The notes: generated by a model from the letters alone, not told the origin. Positions 1 to 11,827 are shown, numbered from the stretch's first letter. The stretch: DNA of 64,000 nucleotides from Bacteroidota bacterium (GCA_039821555.1 JBCBNX010000001.1:438356-502355), one strand, 5' to 3'. Translations and numbers: made by a program.

Positions 1-2483
1 CCGAAGAGCCCAGTGCGATCGGGACTCCCGAAGAGTCGCAGGACGCCGTCGTCGAGGTTGCCACACCCGAGGCGCTCGGTGACCCAGACGAGTCCGCGGC
101 TGACGCTGATGCCGGCGATGGCGTCGCTGAAGCTTCCATGTCGGAAGCTGATGCCGAGGCGGACCAGCCTGTTGCTGAGGCTGCCGACGTCCAGCCTACG
201 TCTACGTCTGAGTTGGAGGCTGACGCCGCCGCCAAGGTTGACGAGCCATCCGACGTTGACCCCGAGGCTGAGCTTGCTGACGGCGCGACCGAGAGCGGTG
301 ACGTGGGTACAGACCCCGACGCAGAGGTTGAGGGCGAAGGCAAACTCGATGGTGAGCTTGACGAGCAAGGCGTGCTCCGCGCTGATCGGTTTGAGCTGAC
401 TGGGACCAAAGTGATCGGCAAGATTGACCTCTCGTCGATGGACCTCGGCCGCAGCCGCCGCAAGCGCAAGCGCAAAGGGGGCACGGAGGCCAGCAGCGAC
501 GACCGCAACGCAAAGAGCGCCTCCACCAAGTCGAAGTCGAAGAAGCGCGGCAAGCGCGGACCCGTCGTCAACGAGGAAGAGGTCGAATCAAACCTTCAGG
601 AGACCCTCAACCAGATTCAGCAAGGTGCCAGCCGCGCGCGGCAGAAGCGCCGCCGCGAGCGCCGCGACCAGCGTGCCGCCGAGCGCGAGGCCGCAGAGGC
701 ACGCATGGAGGAGGAGCAGTCGCTGCTCCGTCTCATGGAGTTTATCTCCACGGGCGAACTCGCCGATCTGATGGGCGTGCCGGTCAACGAAGTCATCCAG
801 AAAGGCTTCTCCAATGGCCTGATGATCTCGATCAACCAGCGCCTCGACGCTGACACGATCGTACTCCTCGCCGACGAGTTCGACATGGACGTCGAGTTCC
901 TGTCCGACCTCGACGAGGTGGACGTAGACATCGAGGAGGACTCCGAGGAGGACCTGCTAGGCCGCTCCCCGGTCGTGACCATCATGGGCCACGTCGATCA
1001 CGGCAAAACGTCCCTGCTCGACTACATCCGCAGCGCCAATGTCGTAGCGGGCGAGGCTGGTGGCATCACCCAGCACATCGGCGCCTACAAGGTAGATGTG
1101 GGCGAGGTAGGCGACGGGCGCGAAATCGCGTTCCTCGACACGCCGGGTCACGAAGCCTTTACCGCGATGCGCGCGCGCGGCGCGCAGGTGACGGACATCG
1201 TCATCCTGGTGGTCGCCGCCGACGACGAGGTGATGCCGCAGACCATCGAGGCCATCAGCCACGCTCGTGCTGCAGGCGTTCCCCTGGTTGTGGCGCTCAA
1301 CAAGATCGATAAGCCCGACGCGAACCCCGACCGCATCCTCCAGCAGCTGTCCGACCAGAACGTGCTCGTAGAGCAGTACGGCGGCAGTGTGCAGTGCGAA
1401 TACGTCTCGGCGATCACTGGCGAGGGCGTGGACACGCTTTTGGAGAGGGTGCTGATCGAGGCCGAACTGCTCGACCTGAAGGCGAACCCGGACCGCGAAG
1501 CTCTCGGCACCATCATCGAGTCGCGTCTCGATAAGGGCCGCGGCGTCGTCTCTACGGTGCTCGTCCAGAACGGGACGCTCCGCACGGGGGACGCCTACGT
1601 GGCGGGTACCAACTCGGGTCGCGTCCGCGCCATGTTCAATGAGCGCGATCAACGCGTCGAGATCGCGGGCCCCAGCACGCCGGTGCTCGTTCTCGGCTGG
1701 GACGGCCAGCCGGACGTGGGCGACCGATTCCTCGTTCGCGAGGACGAGCGCGAGGCACGCGACATCGCGTCGAAGCGCCAGCAGTTGCAGCGCGAGCAAG
1801 CCATGCACCAGTCGAAGCACGTCTCGCTGGCCGAACTGTCCCGCCGCATGGCGCTCGGGCAGCTCACCTCACTCAACCTCATCATCAAGGGTGATGTGGG
1901 CGGCTCCGTCGAGGCGCTTGCCGACTCGCTGATGAAGATCCAGAGCGACGAGGTTGTGGTGGATATCATCCACACCGGCGTCGGCGCAATCTCTGAGAGT
2001 GACGTGATGCTCGCCGCCGCCTCGGACGCGATCATCCTGGGCTTCCAGGTGCGCCCGATGGCGAATGCCCGGCTCGCTGCTGAGCGCGAGGAAATCGACA
2101 TCCGTACCTACTCGGTCATCTACGACGCCATCCAGGACGTCCGCGACGCCCTCGAAGGCCTGCTGTCGCCTGAGGAGAAAGAGATTGTCCTCGGCTCGGT
2201 CGAAATCCGCGAGACATTCCGCATCCCCAAAGTGGGGACCATCGCCGGCTGTTATGTGCTCGACGGGAAAATTCGCCGTTCGGACCGTGTCCGTCTCGTC
2301 CGCGACGGCGTCGTGGTCTACACGGGCAACATCGGCTCGCTGAAGCGCTTCAAGGACGACGTCCGCGAGGTTGCGGCGGGCTACGAGTGCGGTCTCAACA
2401 TCGACGGGTTCAACGACATCAAGGTGGGTGACCAGATCGAGGTGTTCGAAATCGTCGAGGAGAAGCGCCAACTCGCAGTCTAG
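1..2483 (+). CDS. infB: Translation initiation factor IF-2 (5' end outside window)
   Basis: GTPase that brings initiator tRNA to the 30S subunit and promotes subunit joining. The frame is open from base 3, so the true start lies upstream; the first internal ATG at 138 is only a methionine inside the acidic N-terminal tail. In order the protein shows an Asp/Glu/Ala-rich tail, a basic Arg/Lys-rich linker (about 430-700), the IF2_N helical domain (about 710-930) and the G domain with G1 GHVDHGKT near 988, G3 DTPGH near 1137 and G4 NKID near 1300. IF-2 domains II-IV follow to the stop. A strong hairpin follows the stop and rbfA comes next, the usual infB-rbfA order. The identification is secure; the missing part is an unknown length of N-terminal tail. 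Confidence 0.98.
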   Translation, partial: EEPSAIGTPEESQDAVVEVATPEALGDPDESAADADAGDGVAEASMSEADAEADQPVAEAADVQPTSTSELEADAAAKVDEPSDVDPEAELADGATESGDVGTDPDAEVEGEGKLDGELDEQGVLRADRFELTGTKVIGKIDLSSMDLGRSRRKRKRKGGTEASSDDRNAKSASTKSKSKKRGKRGPVVNEEEVESNLQETLNQIQQGASRARQKRRRERRDQRAAEREAAEARMEEEQSLLRLMEFISTGELADLMGVPVNEVIQKGFSNGLMISINQRLDADTIVLLADEFDMDVEFLSDLDEVDVDIEEDSEEDLLGRSPVVTIMGHVDHGKTSLLDYIRSANVVAGEAGGITQHIGAYKVDVGEVGDGREIAFLDTPGHEAFTAMRARGAQVTDIVILVVAADDEVMPQTIEAISHARAAGVPLVVALNKIDKPDANPDRILQQLSDQNVLVEQYGGSVQCEYVSAITGEGVDTLLERVLIEAELLDLKANPDREALGTIIESRLDKGRGVVSTVLVQNGTLRTGDAYVAGTNSGRVRAMFNERDQRVEIAGPSTPVLVLGWDGQPDVGDRFLVREDEREARDIASKRQQLQREQAMHQSKHVSLAELSRRMALGQLTSLNLIIKGDVGGSVEALADSLMKIQSDEVVVDIIHTGVGAISESDVMLAAASDAIILGFQVRPMANARLAAEREEIDIRTYSVIYDAIQDVRDALEGLLSPEEKEIVLGSVEIRETFRIPKVGTIAGCYVLDGKIRRSDRVRLVRDGVVVYTGNIGSLKRFKDDVREVAAGYECGLNIDGFNDIKVGDQIEVFEIVEEKRQLAV

Positions 2484-2498
2484 CTAGCCATACCCTGC

Positions 2499-2541
2499 GA
2501 GACGGCGGTCGGTACGCACACCGGCCGCCGTCTCTTTCATT
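2499..2541 (+). terminator. Intrinsic terminator between infB and rbfA
   Basis: The arms GAGACGGCGG (2499-2508) and CCGCCGTCTC (2525-2534) pair perfectly. Additional CGG/CCG pairs extend the stem inward, and a T-rich tail TTTCATTTA follows. This fits a Rho-independent terminator. It lies only about 20 bases before the rbfA start, so rbfA must rely on read-through or on a promoter in this short gap. Confidence 0.75.
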
Positions 2542-2544
2542 TAT

Positions 2545-2555
2545 CTGTTATTGCA
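2545..2555 (+). repeat. Polar motif copy 1 (CTGTTATTGCA)
   Basis: Exact TTATTGCA core on the plus strand, just upstream of the rbfA start and within an AT-rich patch. It is the leftmost of twelve copies whose orientation flips between 26.6 and 31.3 kb. Confidence 0.6.
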
Positions 2556-2559
2556 AATA

Positions 2560-2979
2560 ATGAGTATCCGAACCGAACGCGTCAGCAAACTCATCCAAAA
2601 AGAGGTCGCGGACCTACTCAACAACGACTTCCACGAGACCTCCCAGTCGATGCTCACCATCACTGGCGCACGGGTCACGAAGGACCTCGGCATAGTCTAT
2701 CTCGACGTGAGCGTGCTCGGCGAGACGGAGACACAGCGCAAGGTGGCATTCCGTCGCCTCGAAGACATCACACCGCAGGTGCGAACGGCCCTCGCGAGCC
2801 GCGTGCGCCATCAGATGCGCCGAGTTCCTGAGCTGCGATTCTTCCTGGACGAGCGCCAGCAGCAAGCGGCACACATGAACGACCTCTTCGAGAAGATCCG
2901 AGCGGAGCGCGTAGCCCGCGGCGCCGAGGACGAGACGGCTTCGGACAACGACGCGGAGCCTACCCGCGGGGACTACTAG
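2560..2979 (+). CDS. rbfA: 30S ribosome-binding factor A
   Basis: Small KH-fold protein that binds the 30S subunit during 16S rRNA maturation and cold adaptation. The protein begins MSIRTERVSKLIQKEVADLL, typical of RbfA, and has the usual small size (139 residues) with a short acidic tail. I chose the ATG at 2560. A TTG at 2551 would add only three residues and would overlap the polar motif. It follows infB as in many genomes, but truB and ribF, which often come next, are absent. Its TAG stop overlaps the stop of the convergent phosphatase gene through a shared CTAG. Confidence 0.93.
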   Translation: MSIRTERVSKLIQKEVADLLNNDFHETSQSMLTITGARVTKDLGIVYLDVSVLGETETQRKVAFRRLEDITPQVRTALASRVRHQMRRVPELRFFLDERQQQAAHMNDLFEKIRAERVARGAEDETASDNDAEPTRGDY

Positions 2980-3485
2980 CTCCGCCGCAGAAGAGGTTTG
3001 AGGAGCCGAGGCGTCACAAACCAGACGAGGTCGCCTGTGTCCTCGTCGATGTCGTCCCAAGCGTCGATGTGCAGGTCGATGCGAGCGAGCGCGGCCGTCG
3101 GAAATCGCACATCGCCACCGCCGATTAGATACGCTGTGGCTTCCGACCAGGTGGGCTCATGGCCGACGAGGAGCAACGCATTAACCTCGCGTGGCTGCTC
3201 TGCTGCGACCTCGAGTAGACCTTCATCGTCCCCATGGTAGAGGCGCTCGTCTAACAGGAGGGAGGTGCTGGACGCTGAGGCAACAAGGAATCGCTCGGCG
3301 GTGCGTCGTGCCCGCACGGCAGGCGACGAGACCGCGCGGTCGATAGGCTGTAACGTGGCCACGAAGAACGCCCCCATGCGGTCTGCCGCGTTGCGCCCGC
3401 GTTTGGCTAAAGGACGGTCGAAGTCCCGCGTATAGTCTGCGCTCCAATCCGATTTACCATGGCGAAGCAGGTAGAGTGTCTTCAT
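2976..3485 (-). CDS. SixA-like histidine phosphatase
   Basis: Histidine-phosphatase superfamily (phosphoglycerate-mutase-like) protein of 169 residues. The start MKTLYLLRHGKSDW carries the catalytic RHG motif, and a second conserved histidine appears in LLLVGHEPTWSE. This size and layout match SixA, which removes phosphate from phosphohistidine, although many relatives act on small molecules. The ATG at 3485 is chosen because the RHG motif must lie within the first 15 residues; the frame stays open upstream. The substrate cannot be read from the sequence. Confidence 0.85.
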   Translation of the reverse strand: MKTLYLLRHGKSDWSADYTRDFDRPLAKRGRNAADRMGAFFVATLQPIDRAVSSPAVRARRTAERFLVASASSTSLLLDERLYHGDDEGLLEVAAEQPREVNALLLVGHEPTWSEATAYLIGGGDVRFPTAALARIDLHIDAWDDIDEDTGDLVWFVTPRLLKPLLRRS

Positions 3486-3499
3486 GGGTCTTCGTAGAC

Positions 3500-4198
3500 T
3501 TAGCGAAGCAAGAGCGAGTCGGGCAAGATCAGTCCCGGGGTGGCAGGCGCCACGATGGGTTCCACCGTCAGGTATGCGAGGATGAAGAGCGAAACGCCGA
3601 TGATGAGCCCGAGCATGAACAGGGTGTAGGACCACCGTAGCAGCTTAAACTTCTTCTCCAAGACCTGTCCGATGCCATAGATATCGCGAATCATGTTCAC
3701 GTAGAGCAGTTCTCCGTCCTGCATCAAGTCGGTCAAGCCATTCTCAAATTCCGCGCGGGACAGGCCTGTAAAGTTGCCGAAGAAGAGGAGGTTCTTGCGG
3801 TTGGCGCGCACATCCTCCATTGTGATTGTCTCCGTGTTCAAGCGCGGACGGGCAGCAAGGATCGCAAACACGAGCGAGATTACGCACCCGACCAAGAGCG
3901 CGATCGTTGGATAGAGGAGGAAGGTGTTCTTATCGATGCCAGGCGAAATCGAGGCTAGGAGGATCGATACGATGATTCCGTTGATCGAAATCATGATGTT
4001 GGCTTTCGTATCGGCGAGGGCGGACAAGTCCATCTGTACGCGGTAGAGCGAGCGGAACATGTCCGAGATGCCGCGCTTGCGCGACCCGAGCTTCTTGCGC
4101 TTTTTCTTGCTAGCCTTCTTGGCCGTATTCGACGACGTAGCGGGGTCCGTGCTAGCGTCGTGTTTTTGTGGATCGGCGGAGTCGGAGGTGGCAGCCAT
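3500..4198 (-). CDS. PycTM-like (DUF5706) membrane protein
   Basis: Protein of 232 residues. A basic Lys/Arg tract (about 28-45) is followed by MFRSLYRVQMDLSALADTKA and NIMISINGIIVSILLAS, the signature of the DUF5706/Pycsar-effector transmembrane family. About three hydrophobic segments follow, at roughly 70-90, 100-120 and 195-220. In Pycsar anti-phage systems such domains are membrane-disrupting effectors triggered by cyclic CMP or UMP. In Bacteroidota the domain is often fused to an HD domain, which is absent here, and no pyrimidine cyclase gene is within 60 kb. The ATG at 4198 is chosen because upstream codons overlap the preceding gene. It lies 10 bases after the phytase-like gene, so the two are probably co-transcribed. 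Family assignment is good; a defence role is inference. Confidence 0.75.
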   Translation of the reverse strand: MAATSDSADPQKHDASTDPATSSNTAKKASKKKRKKLGSRKRGISDMFRSLYRVQMDLSALADTKANIMISINGIIVSILLASISPGIDKNTFLLYPTIALLVGCVISLVFAILAARPRLNTETITMEDVRANRKNLLFFGNFTGLSRAEFENGLTDLMQDGELLYVNMIRDIYGIGQVLEKKFKLLRWSYTLFMLGLIIGVSLFILAYLTVEPIVAPATPGLILPDSLLLR

Positions 4199-4208
4199 AG
4201 TGGCGGCG

Positions 4209-5024
4209 TCAAGGGGCAGAGGGGAGAGGAAAGGCGAACCGTGCAATACGGGCCGGACGTCCTTCCGACCCGATGAGCAGATCTCCACGTGGTAGCACGG
4301 CAAGGCCCTCGGGCTGGGGAAGGACTGAGGCGGGAAGCTCCCAGGCCCCCACCAGTTGGCCAGTGGTGTCAAGGGCCGCTAGTTGTTGGGTCGTGGACGA
4401 TGTCATCAGCCACCAGCCGGTCTTGGAATGATACGTGAGCGCGGAGGGCTTGAAATCGCGCAACCCGAGATCGGAATCGAGCAGGAGGATCAAGACGGGC
4501 CGTGGGCGCAGCGTGTTCGTCGACAGGTCGAAGGCATAGACCGCCCGAACATCTTCGAGTCCGTCGCCTGGATCTTCTTTGCAAGCGATGAAGAGGCTGT
4601 TCGAGGCCGCATCGAACGCGAGGCCCTCGGTGTCCGCATCGGAGTTGAGCGGCGTCTCGAACTTCTGAGCGTCCTTGCGATCTTCGTCCAGGACGAACAC
4701 GTCGCCATCGCTTTGGAGCGCGTAGATCGTAGCCCCGGCTCGTTCGATGCCTTCGAAGTCCCCGGCGCCGTGGAAGCGCGACCGGCTCGTGACGCGGCCT
4801 GTGACTAGGCTGATATCGTAGAGAATTCCCTCCTCGTCCTGGATAGCACCCAACGTCGAATCGTTCAGCAGCGTCAACCCCGAAAGTTCGCGCAGCTCCG
4901 AAGGAAGCGAAATGACGGCGACCGGTTCTAGTTGAGCGTGCGTTTTCAGCTGCGTTGCCGAATCGCAGCTGGCTGAGCGCAGCAAAGCGGGTACTAGCAG
5001 GGAGAGGACCAGTAGGGTGCGCAT
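4209..5024 (-). CDS. Secreted SdiA-regulated/phytase-like beta-propeller protein
   Basis: Protein of 271 residues with an N-terminal hydrophobic leader ending near Ala-Ser-Cys (residues 18-20), so it is exported and perhaps a lipoprotein with a relaxed lipobox. The body has repeated beta-propeller phrases such as LRELSGLTLLNDSTLGAIQD, DFEGIERAG, DTEGLAFD and QPEGLAVL. The paired acidic residues and EG(I/L) steps match the SdiA-regulated / esterase-like phytase propeller group. Its substrate is unknown. It is first in a likely two-gene unit with the PycTM-like gene. Confidence 0.6.
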   Translation of the reverse strand: MRTLLVLSLLVPALLRSASCDSATQLKTHAQLEPVAVISLPSELRELSGLTLLNDSTLGAIQDEEGILYDISLVTGRVTSRSRFHGAGDFEGIERAGATIYALQSDGDVFVLDEDRKDAQKFETPLNSDADTEGLAFDAASNSLFIACKEDPGDGLEDVRAVYAFDLSTNTLRPRPVLILLLDSDLGLRDFKPSALTYHSKTGWWLMTSSTTQQLAALDTTGQLVGAWELPASVLPQPEGLAVLPRGDLLIGSEGRPARIARFAFPLPSAP

Positions 5025-5108
5025 CTAAGGTGTGAACGGTTTGGACGTTATCGCTGTAGAAGAACGGTGTGCCGCCTATGCTGATATTCCGCAATGAGAT
5101 ATGAATCG

Positions 5109-5138
5109 TTGACAGCGACAACACAGGTGAGCTATACT
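5109..5138 (+). promoter_or_regulatory. Sigma70-like promoter for the 5181 lipoprotein
   Basis: TTGACA at 5109-5114 and TATACT at 5133-5138, separated by 18 bases. The predicted transcript start is about 35 bases before the ATG at 5181. The good match to the classical consensus is notable because many Bacteroidota use a different promoter consensus. Confidence 0.55.
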
Positions 5139-5180
5139 CGCGATTACGCTTTACCCTCCAAAGTCGTTCTTTCCCTGACC

Positions 5181-5561
5181 ATGCGTGCACTTACCATCAT
5201 GCTCGCTGTAGCCTTCGCGCTTTCGGGCTGCGATGACTCAGAAGCTGTTTCGACGGCACAACTCGTCGACGTATCGACTCTGACCAACCTCTCGGCAAAC
5301 GCCCAAACGGTCGTAGACCGCGGCGGTACACTCATCTGGGAGGTCCAAAATAGTGTGGGCCGGATCTACGCCTCCCAGGACGATCTGCCCGCTGCGATTC
5401 CAAGCGAGACAGCGATGCTGTTCGTGATCGCTGACGCGGCGACGTGCACACCCAAGTGTACCCCGATTGGGGTGGCGCGCTTTCGCGTGCCGTCGGAAGT
5501 CTCCCAAACGTCTGCGACCGCGGATGGCGACTTCACAGTCCAGTTGAGCTTTAACCGCTAG
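5181..5561 (+). CDS. Small hypothetical lipoprotein
   Basis: Protein of 126 residues. The leader MRALTIMLAVAFALSGCDDS has a clear lipobox LSGC, with the lipidated cysteine at residue 16, so it should be membrane-anchored. The mature part has two more cysteines in CTPKC and no family I recognise. The ATG at 5181 is chosen because the lipoprotein leader begins there; earlier in-frame codons precede the predicted promoter. It stands alone between a divergent gene and the epimerase. Confidence 0.75.
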   Translation: MRALTIMLAVAFALSGCDDSEAVSTAQLVDVSTLTNLSANAQTVVDRGGTLIWEVQNSVGRIYASQDDLPAAIPSETAMLFVIADAATCTPKCTPIGVARFRVPSEVSQTSATADGDFTVQLSFNR

Positions 5562-5722
5562 GTTGGAGCCCTGGTACGCTGCGGTTCATAGACAAGACCG
5601 AGCGCCTCTATTCCAGCCTAGGTGGGCGCGCTGATTCTACCTCCTTGCCACAAGCGGGGAGCACGGCACATATTTGGCTAGACCAAGCCTCTGTACCGTT
5701 TCTCGGATTAGCTATCCCCGCC

Positions 5723-6694
5723 ATGTCTTTTCCCTTTGCTGGCCGTTCCGTCCTCGTCACAGGTGGAGCGGGTTTTATCGGCTCCCATGTGGTCGACGCC
5801 CTGATCGCTCGTGGTTGTGACGTCCACGTCGTGGACGATCTGTCCGGCGGCGTGCGCTCGAATGTCCCCGCGGCTGCCACGTTTCATCACCTAGACATCC
5901 AAGCCGAAGCGGTGTCTGAGCTCTTTGCGCGGCACCGTTTCGCAGCCTTGTTCCACCTTGCGGCACAGATGGACGTGCGCAAGTCGGTCGCCGACCCGCA
6001 GTTCGACGCGAACGTCAACGTGCTCGGTCTGCTCAACCTCATGGAAGCAGGACGGCAGCATGGGCTGGAGAAAGTCGTCTTTGCCTCGACCGGGGGGGCG
6101 ATCTACGGCGAACCAGACGAGGTGTTCAACGGGGCCGGGCCGCAGCCAGAAGAGCACCCCCAGCGGCCACTGTCGCCATACGGGATTACGAAGCTCGTCT
6201 CCGAACACTACCTCAGGTTCTACCACAACGTGCACAAGATTCCGTACGTGGCCCTGCGCTTCGGCAATGTCTATGGGCCTCGGCAGAATCCGCACGGGGA
6301 AGCCGGCGTGGTCGCCATCTTCGCGCAGCGGATGCTCCGTGGCGAACAGCCGGTCATCAACGGGCCGGGCACGCAGACGCGCGACTATGTCTACGTCGGC
6401 GATGTCGTCGAGGCCGTGATGGCCGGAGCCGCCTACGACGGAGCGGATGTGTTCAACGTCGGCACGGGCATCGAGACGGACGTCAACATGCTCTTCCGCA
6501 CGATCAACGAGCACGTGGGGAACGCCACGCCGGAAGAGCACGGTGCCGCCAAGGCAGGCGAGCAACAGCGCAGCGTCCTCGATATCTCCAAGCCTCAGGC
6601 CGTGCTCGGCTGGTCCCCAAAGGTGGATGTGACGGAAGGGCTGGCGCGCACGGTGGCCTGGTTCCGGGAGCGACACGAGGCCGTTGCCGCGTAG
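5723..6694 (+). CDS. NAD-dependent epimerase (UDP-glucose 4-epimerase-like)
   Basis: Extended short-chain dehydrogenase of 323 residues. The Rossmann motif VTGGAGFIGSH lies at residues 12-22. The catalytic set is Thr123 in ASTGGAIYGEP, Tyr153 and Lys157 in SPYGITK. The C-terminal sugar-binding half contains the RFGNVYGPRQNP and GTQTRDYVYVGD phrases typical of GalE-like enzymes. It most likely interconverts UDP-hexoses for surface polysaccharide; substrate specificity cannot be read off. The ATG at 5723 is fixed by the nucleotide-binding motif. No sugar genes are adjacent, but two glycosyltransferases lie 5 kb downstream. Confidence 0.88.
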   Translation: MSFPFAGRSVLVTGGAGFIGSHVVDALIARGCDVHVVDDLSGGVRSNVPAAATFHHLDIQAEAVSELFARHRFAALFHLAAQMDVRKSVADPQFDANVNVLGLLNLMEAGRQHGLEKVVFASTGGAIYGEPDEVFNGAGPQPEEHPQRPLSPYGITKLVSEHYLRFYHNVHKIPYVALRFGNVYGPRQNPHGEAGVVAIFAQRMLRGEQPVINGPGTQTRDYVYVGDVVEAVMAGAAYDGADVFNVGTGIETDVNMLFRTINEHVGNATPEEHGAAKAGEQQRSVLDISKPQAVLGWSPKVDVTEGLARTVAWFRERHEAVAA

Positions 6695-6796
6695 CCGCCG
6701 CCGGCGTTGCTACACGATCCATGATCCCAGCAGGGCGGGGCGCAGTATCTTGCGCCTCGCCCTGTTTGTTGGCCCTCAGCCCGACGTACCGCGCCG

Positions 6797-7561
6797 ATGT
6801 ACCGTGTCCGTCTCGACCAATTCGAGGGGCCGCTCGACCTCTTGCTCTTCTTCATCCGGCGCGACGAACTCGACGTGTTCGACATTCCGATCGCGCAGAT
6901 CACGGACGAGTATCTGTCGTACGTGTCGGTGCTAGAACAGGTTGATCTAGACGCCGCCGCCGACTTCATCTACATGGCGTCGCTCCTGATCAGCATCAAA
7001 GCGAAGATGCTGCTTCCGCGGCCCGAGCTTGACGAGGACGGACAGGAGATCGACCCACGCCAAGAGTTGGTGGAGCGACTCCTCGCGTACATGCGCTACA
7101 AGGAAGCCGCGATCCACCTTGAAACGCTCCAGGAGGTGCGCAGCCGTCAATACGTCCGGACTGTTGCCGAGGGCGATCGCTTCGAGACGGAGGACGTGCA
7201 CTACCGGGTGTCGCTCTTCGACTTGGTTCGGGTGCTCAAAGACGTGCTCGCGCAAACCCCGGAGCCAGACAGACACGAGGTCGAGCGCTATGAGTTTTCG
7301 ATCGAGGAGCAGCGCGCACACCTACTCGGCGCAGTCGCGCAGGGGCTGCGGTCCTTTCGTCAGATCGTGCGTAGCGGACCGCCGGCCGCCGCAGCCACGA
7401 AAGCGTTTGTCATCGTCACCTTCCTCGCTCTGCTCGACCTCGTGCAACAGCAGCGGCTCCGTGTGCACCTCGGCGTCTCGCCGGAGGACTTCGGCGTCGA
7501 ACTCGTGCCTGAGGGCCAAAACGGTGCACCGTTGTCTGTGCGGTCCGATTTCGACGCGTAG
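6797..7561 (+). CDS. scpA: Segregation and condensation protein A
   Basis: Kleisin subunit that bridges the SMC ATPase heads with ScpB in bacterial condensin. The N-terminal motif MYRVRLDQFEGPLDLLLFFI is the ScpA hallmark, followed by LLISIKAKMLLPR and, near the C-terminus, a winged-helix region FLALLDLVQQQRLRV. At 254 residues it has normal family length. The gene is 49 bases upstream of scpB and forms an operon with it. No smc gene is in the window. Confidence 0.96.
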   Translation: MYRVRLDQFEGPLDLLLFFIRRDELDVFDIPIAQITDEYLSYVSVLEQVDLDAAADFIYMASLLISIKAKMLLPRPELDEDGQEIDPRQELVERLLAYMRYKEAAIHLETLQEVRSRQYVRTVAEGDRFETEDVHYRVSLFDLVRVLKDVLAQTPEPDRHEVERYEFSIEEQRAHLLGAVAQGLRSFRQIVRSGPPAAAATKAFVIVTFLALLDLVQQQRLRVHLGVSPEDFGVELVPEGQNGAPLSVRSDFDA

Positions 7562-7610
7562 ACACATCGCCGTACCTGGTCCCTAGGTTTCCCGAACCGC
7601 ACCCTCCCAC

Positions 7611-8291
7611 ATGGAAGTCACTCCGAGTACGCCGCTCCAGCGCACGGTCGAGGCGATCGTCTTTGCCAGCGATGAGCCCGTTTCTCCCGAGGCCATAGCC
7701 GGGCTACACGCCCAGGTCTACGGCGAGCCTGTGTCGCCTGAGGAGGTGGACGCGGCGGTTGCTGCGCTGAACACACAGTTTCAGCACGCAGGCCGCGTTT
7801 TCCGGATTCGCTCGTGGGCTCAAGGCTACCGCATGGCTACGATCCAAGAAGTCGCGCCGATCCTGCATGCCCACTTTCAGCGGACGGACACCCGCCGTCT
7901 GAGTCGCTCGCTGATGGAGACGCTAGCCATCGTCGCCTATCGGCAGCCCGTCACGAAGCCCGAGATCGACCATGTGCGCGGTGTCAATTCGGACTACGCC
8001 TTGCGCAAGCTCCTCGACGCCGACTTCGTGACCATCGTGGGACGCTCGGACGCCGTGGGGCGGCCGCTTGTCTATGGCACTACGGATGCCTTCCTGGAAC
8101 GCTTCGGCATCCACGCGTTAGACGATCTTCCCAAGCCGCGCGAGATCGAAGAACTCCTCGACGACCCTGCGTTTAACTCAGAGCGCGCCGCTCTCCTCTC
8201 GGCCGATGGGCTGCTAGCCGGAGACGCCGAGAACAGGACCCCACCCGCCGACGAGGCGACGCCCATCGACCCCGAACCCGCCGACGCCTGA
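7611..8291 (+). CDS. scpB: Segregation and condensation protein B
   Basis: Second accessory subunit of SMC-ScpAB condensin. The protein has 226 residues and two winged-helix domains, with the characteristic VEAIVFASDEPVS near the start and SLMETLAIVAYRQPVTKPEI and VRGVNSDYALRKLLD in the middle. A low-complexity acidic/Pro tail ends the protein. Its TGA is 2 bases before the GTG start of the pseudouridine synthase, so translation of the two is probably coupled. Confidence 0.96.
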   Translation: MEVTPSTPLQRTVEAIVFASDEPVSPEAIAGLHAQVYGEPVSPEEVDAAVAALNTQFQHAGRVFRIRSWAQGYRMATIQEVAPILHAHFQRTDTRRLSRSLMETLAIVAYRQPVTKPEIDHVRGVNSDYALRKLLDADFVTIVGRSDAVGRPLVYGTTDAFLERFGIHALDDLPKPREIEELLDDPAFNSERAALLSADGLLAGDAENRTPPADEATPIDPEPADA

Positions 8292-8293
8292 CC

Positions 8294-10709
<2,416 letters not shown>

Positions 10710-10711
10710 AA

Positions 10712-11827
10712 ATGAAGTCCCTGGTAGACCGCACCCTGCACACAGCGGCGCCGACAGTCGAGGCGGCACGAATCGCGCAGATCCGAAGGCACCTCGAAGC
10801 CCACGAAGCTGATGCCGTGTTCGTCTCGGCAGGCCATGATGTGCGATGGGCTACGGGGTTCACGGGGTCCAACGCGTTGCTGATCGTCACGCACGGGTCG
10901 ATTGCGTTCCTGACCGACGGGCGCTACGACGAGCAGGCGAAGCGCGAAGTCCGACTCGGCGATGTCCACATCGTCCAAGGCGATCTGGGCGGCTTCGCGG
11001 CCAAGTTGACCCTAGTTCCAGAAGGTGCGACGGCGCTCGTTCAGAGCGACTGCCTCACGGTCGCAGCCTTCGAGAAGCTGAAAGGGCAGTTCCCCACGGT
11101 CGGCTTCGTGCCCGTCCCTAGCCTCCTCGATGCAGCGGTAGCGGCTAAATCGGCGGACGAGATTGAACGGGTCCGTGCAGCTCAAGCCGTCACGGACGAC
11201 GTGTTTTCGGCGCTTTTGCCGATGATCCGGCCTGGTGTCACGGAGCAGGCCCTCGCTGCTGAGATCACGTACGCGCACTTGCAGCGCGGCGCCTCAGCGA
11301 TGTCGTTCGAGCCGATTGTCGCATCCGGCCCGAACAGCGCGCTCCCCCATGCGCGGCCGACTACCCGCGTGCTTCAGGACGGCGACGTGGTCCTGATCGA
11401 CATGGGTGCCTACGTGGAAGGGTACTCGTCAGACATGACCCGAACTCTAGTGCTGGGCCAAGCGAGCGCCGAGGTCCGTCACGTCTATGCGGCCGTATTG
11501 CTCGCGCAGGAAGCGGCCATCGAGATCGCGAAAGCTGGAAGGTCGGGTACAGAGCTCGACGCGGCGGCCCGCTCTGTGTTAGTGGATGCAGGCTACGGCG
11601 ATCAATTCAGCCACAGTCTGGGGCATGGCGTCGGGCTACGTGTGCACGAATGGCCTCGGCTCTCACAGCAGGTCGAACACATGCTCCCTGTTGGCACCAC
11701 GGTAACGATCGAGCCTGGCGTGTATCTCCCCGGGCGCTTCGGCGTTCGCATCGAAGACATCATTGTTCTAGACGAGGCTGGTTGCGACAACTTGACGAGC
11801 ACGCCGAAAACGTTGCTCGAACTGTAA
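10712..11827 (+). CDS. M24 metallopeptidase (Xaa-Pro aminopeptidase-like)
   Basis: Cytosolic dinuclear-metal aminopeptidase of 371 residues that removes N-terminal residues preceding proline. It has a creatinase-like N-terminal domain (DVRWATGFTGSNALL) and a pita-bread C-terminal domain. The metal ligands are visible as Asp in VLIDMGAY and SSDMTRTLVLG, His in HSLGHGVGLRVHEWP, and Glu in TIEPGVYLPG and VRIEDIIVL. The ATG lies 3 bases after the guaB stop, so the genes are probably co-translated. PepP/PepQ-type specificity is not resolved. Confidence 0.9.
   Translation: MKSLVDRTLHTAAPTVEAARIAQIRRHLEAHEADAVFVSAGHDVRWATGFTGSNALLIVTHGSIAFLTDGRYDEQAKREVRLGDVHIVQGDLGGFAAKLTLVPEGATALVQSDCLTVAAFEKLKGQFPTVGFVPVPSLLDAAVAAKSADEIERVRAAQAVTDDVFSALLPMIRPGVTEQALAAEITYAHLQRGASAMSFEPIVASGPNSALPHARPTTRVLQDGDVVLIDMGAYVEGYSSDMTRTLVLGQASAEVRHVYAAVLLAQEAAIEIAKAGRSGTELDAAARSVLVDAGYGDQFSHSLGHGVGLRVHEWPRLSQQVEHMLPVGTTVTIEPGVYLPGRFGVRIEDIIVLDEAGCDNLTSTPKTLLEL

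Noticed and set aside
957..1820. Long minus-strand open frames over infB and other GC-rich genes
   Set aside because: They are antisense shadows caused by high third-position GC; no family motif is visible in them.
4242..4251. Minus-strand CCGTATTGCA as another polar motif copy
   Set aside because: The base before TATTG breaks the Y-G-Y pattern; it is noted as a weak exception to the polarity rule rather than counted.
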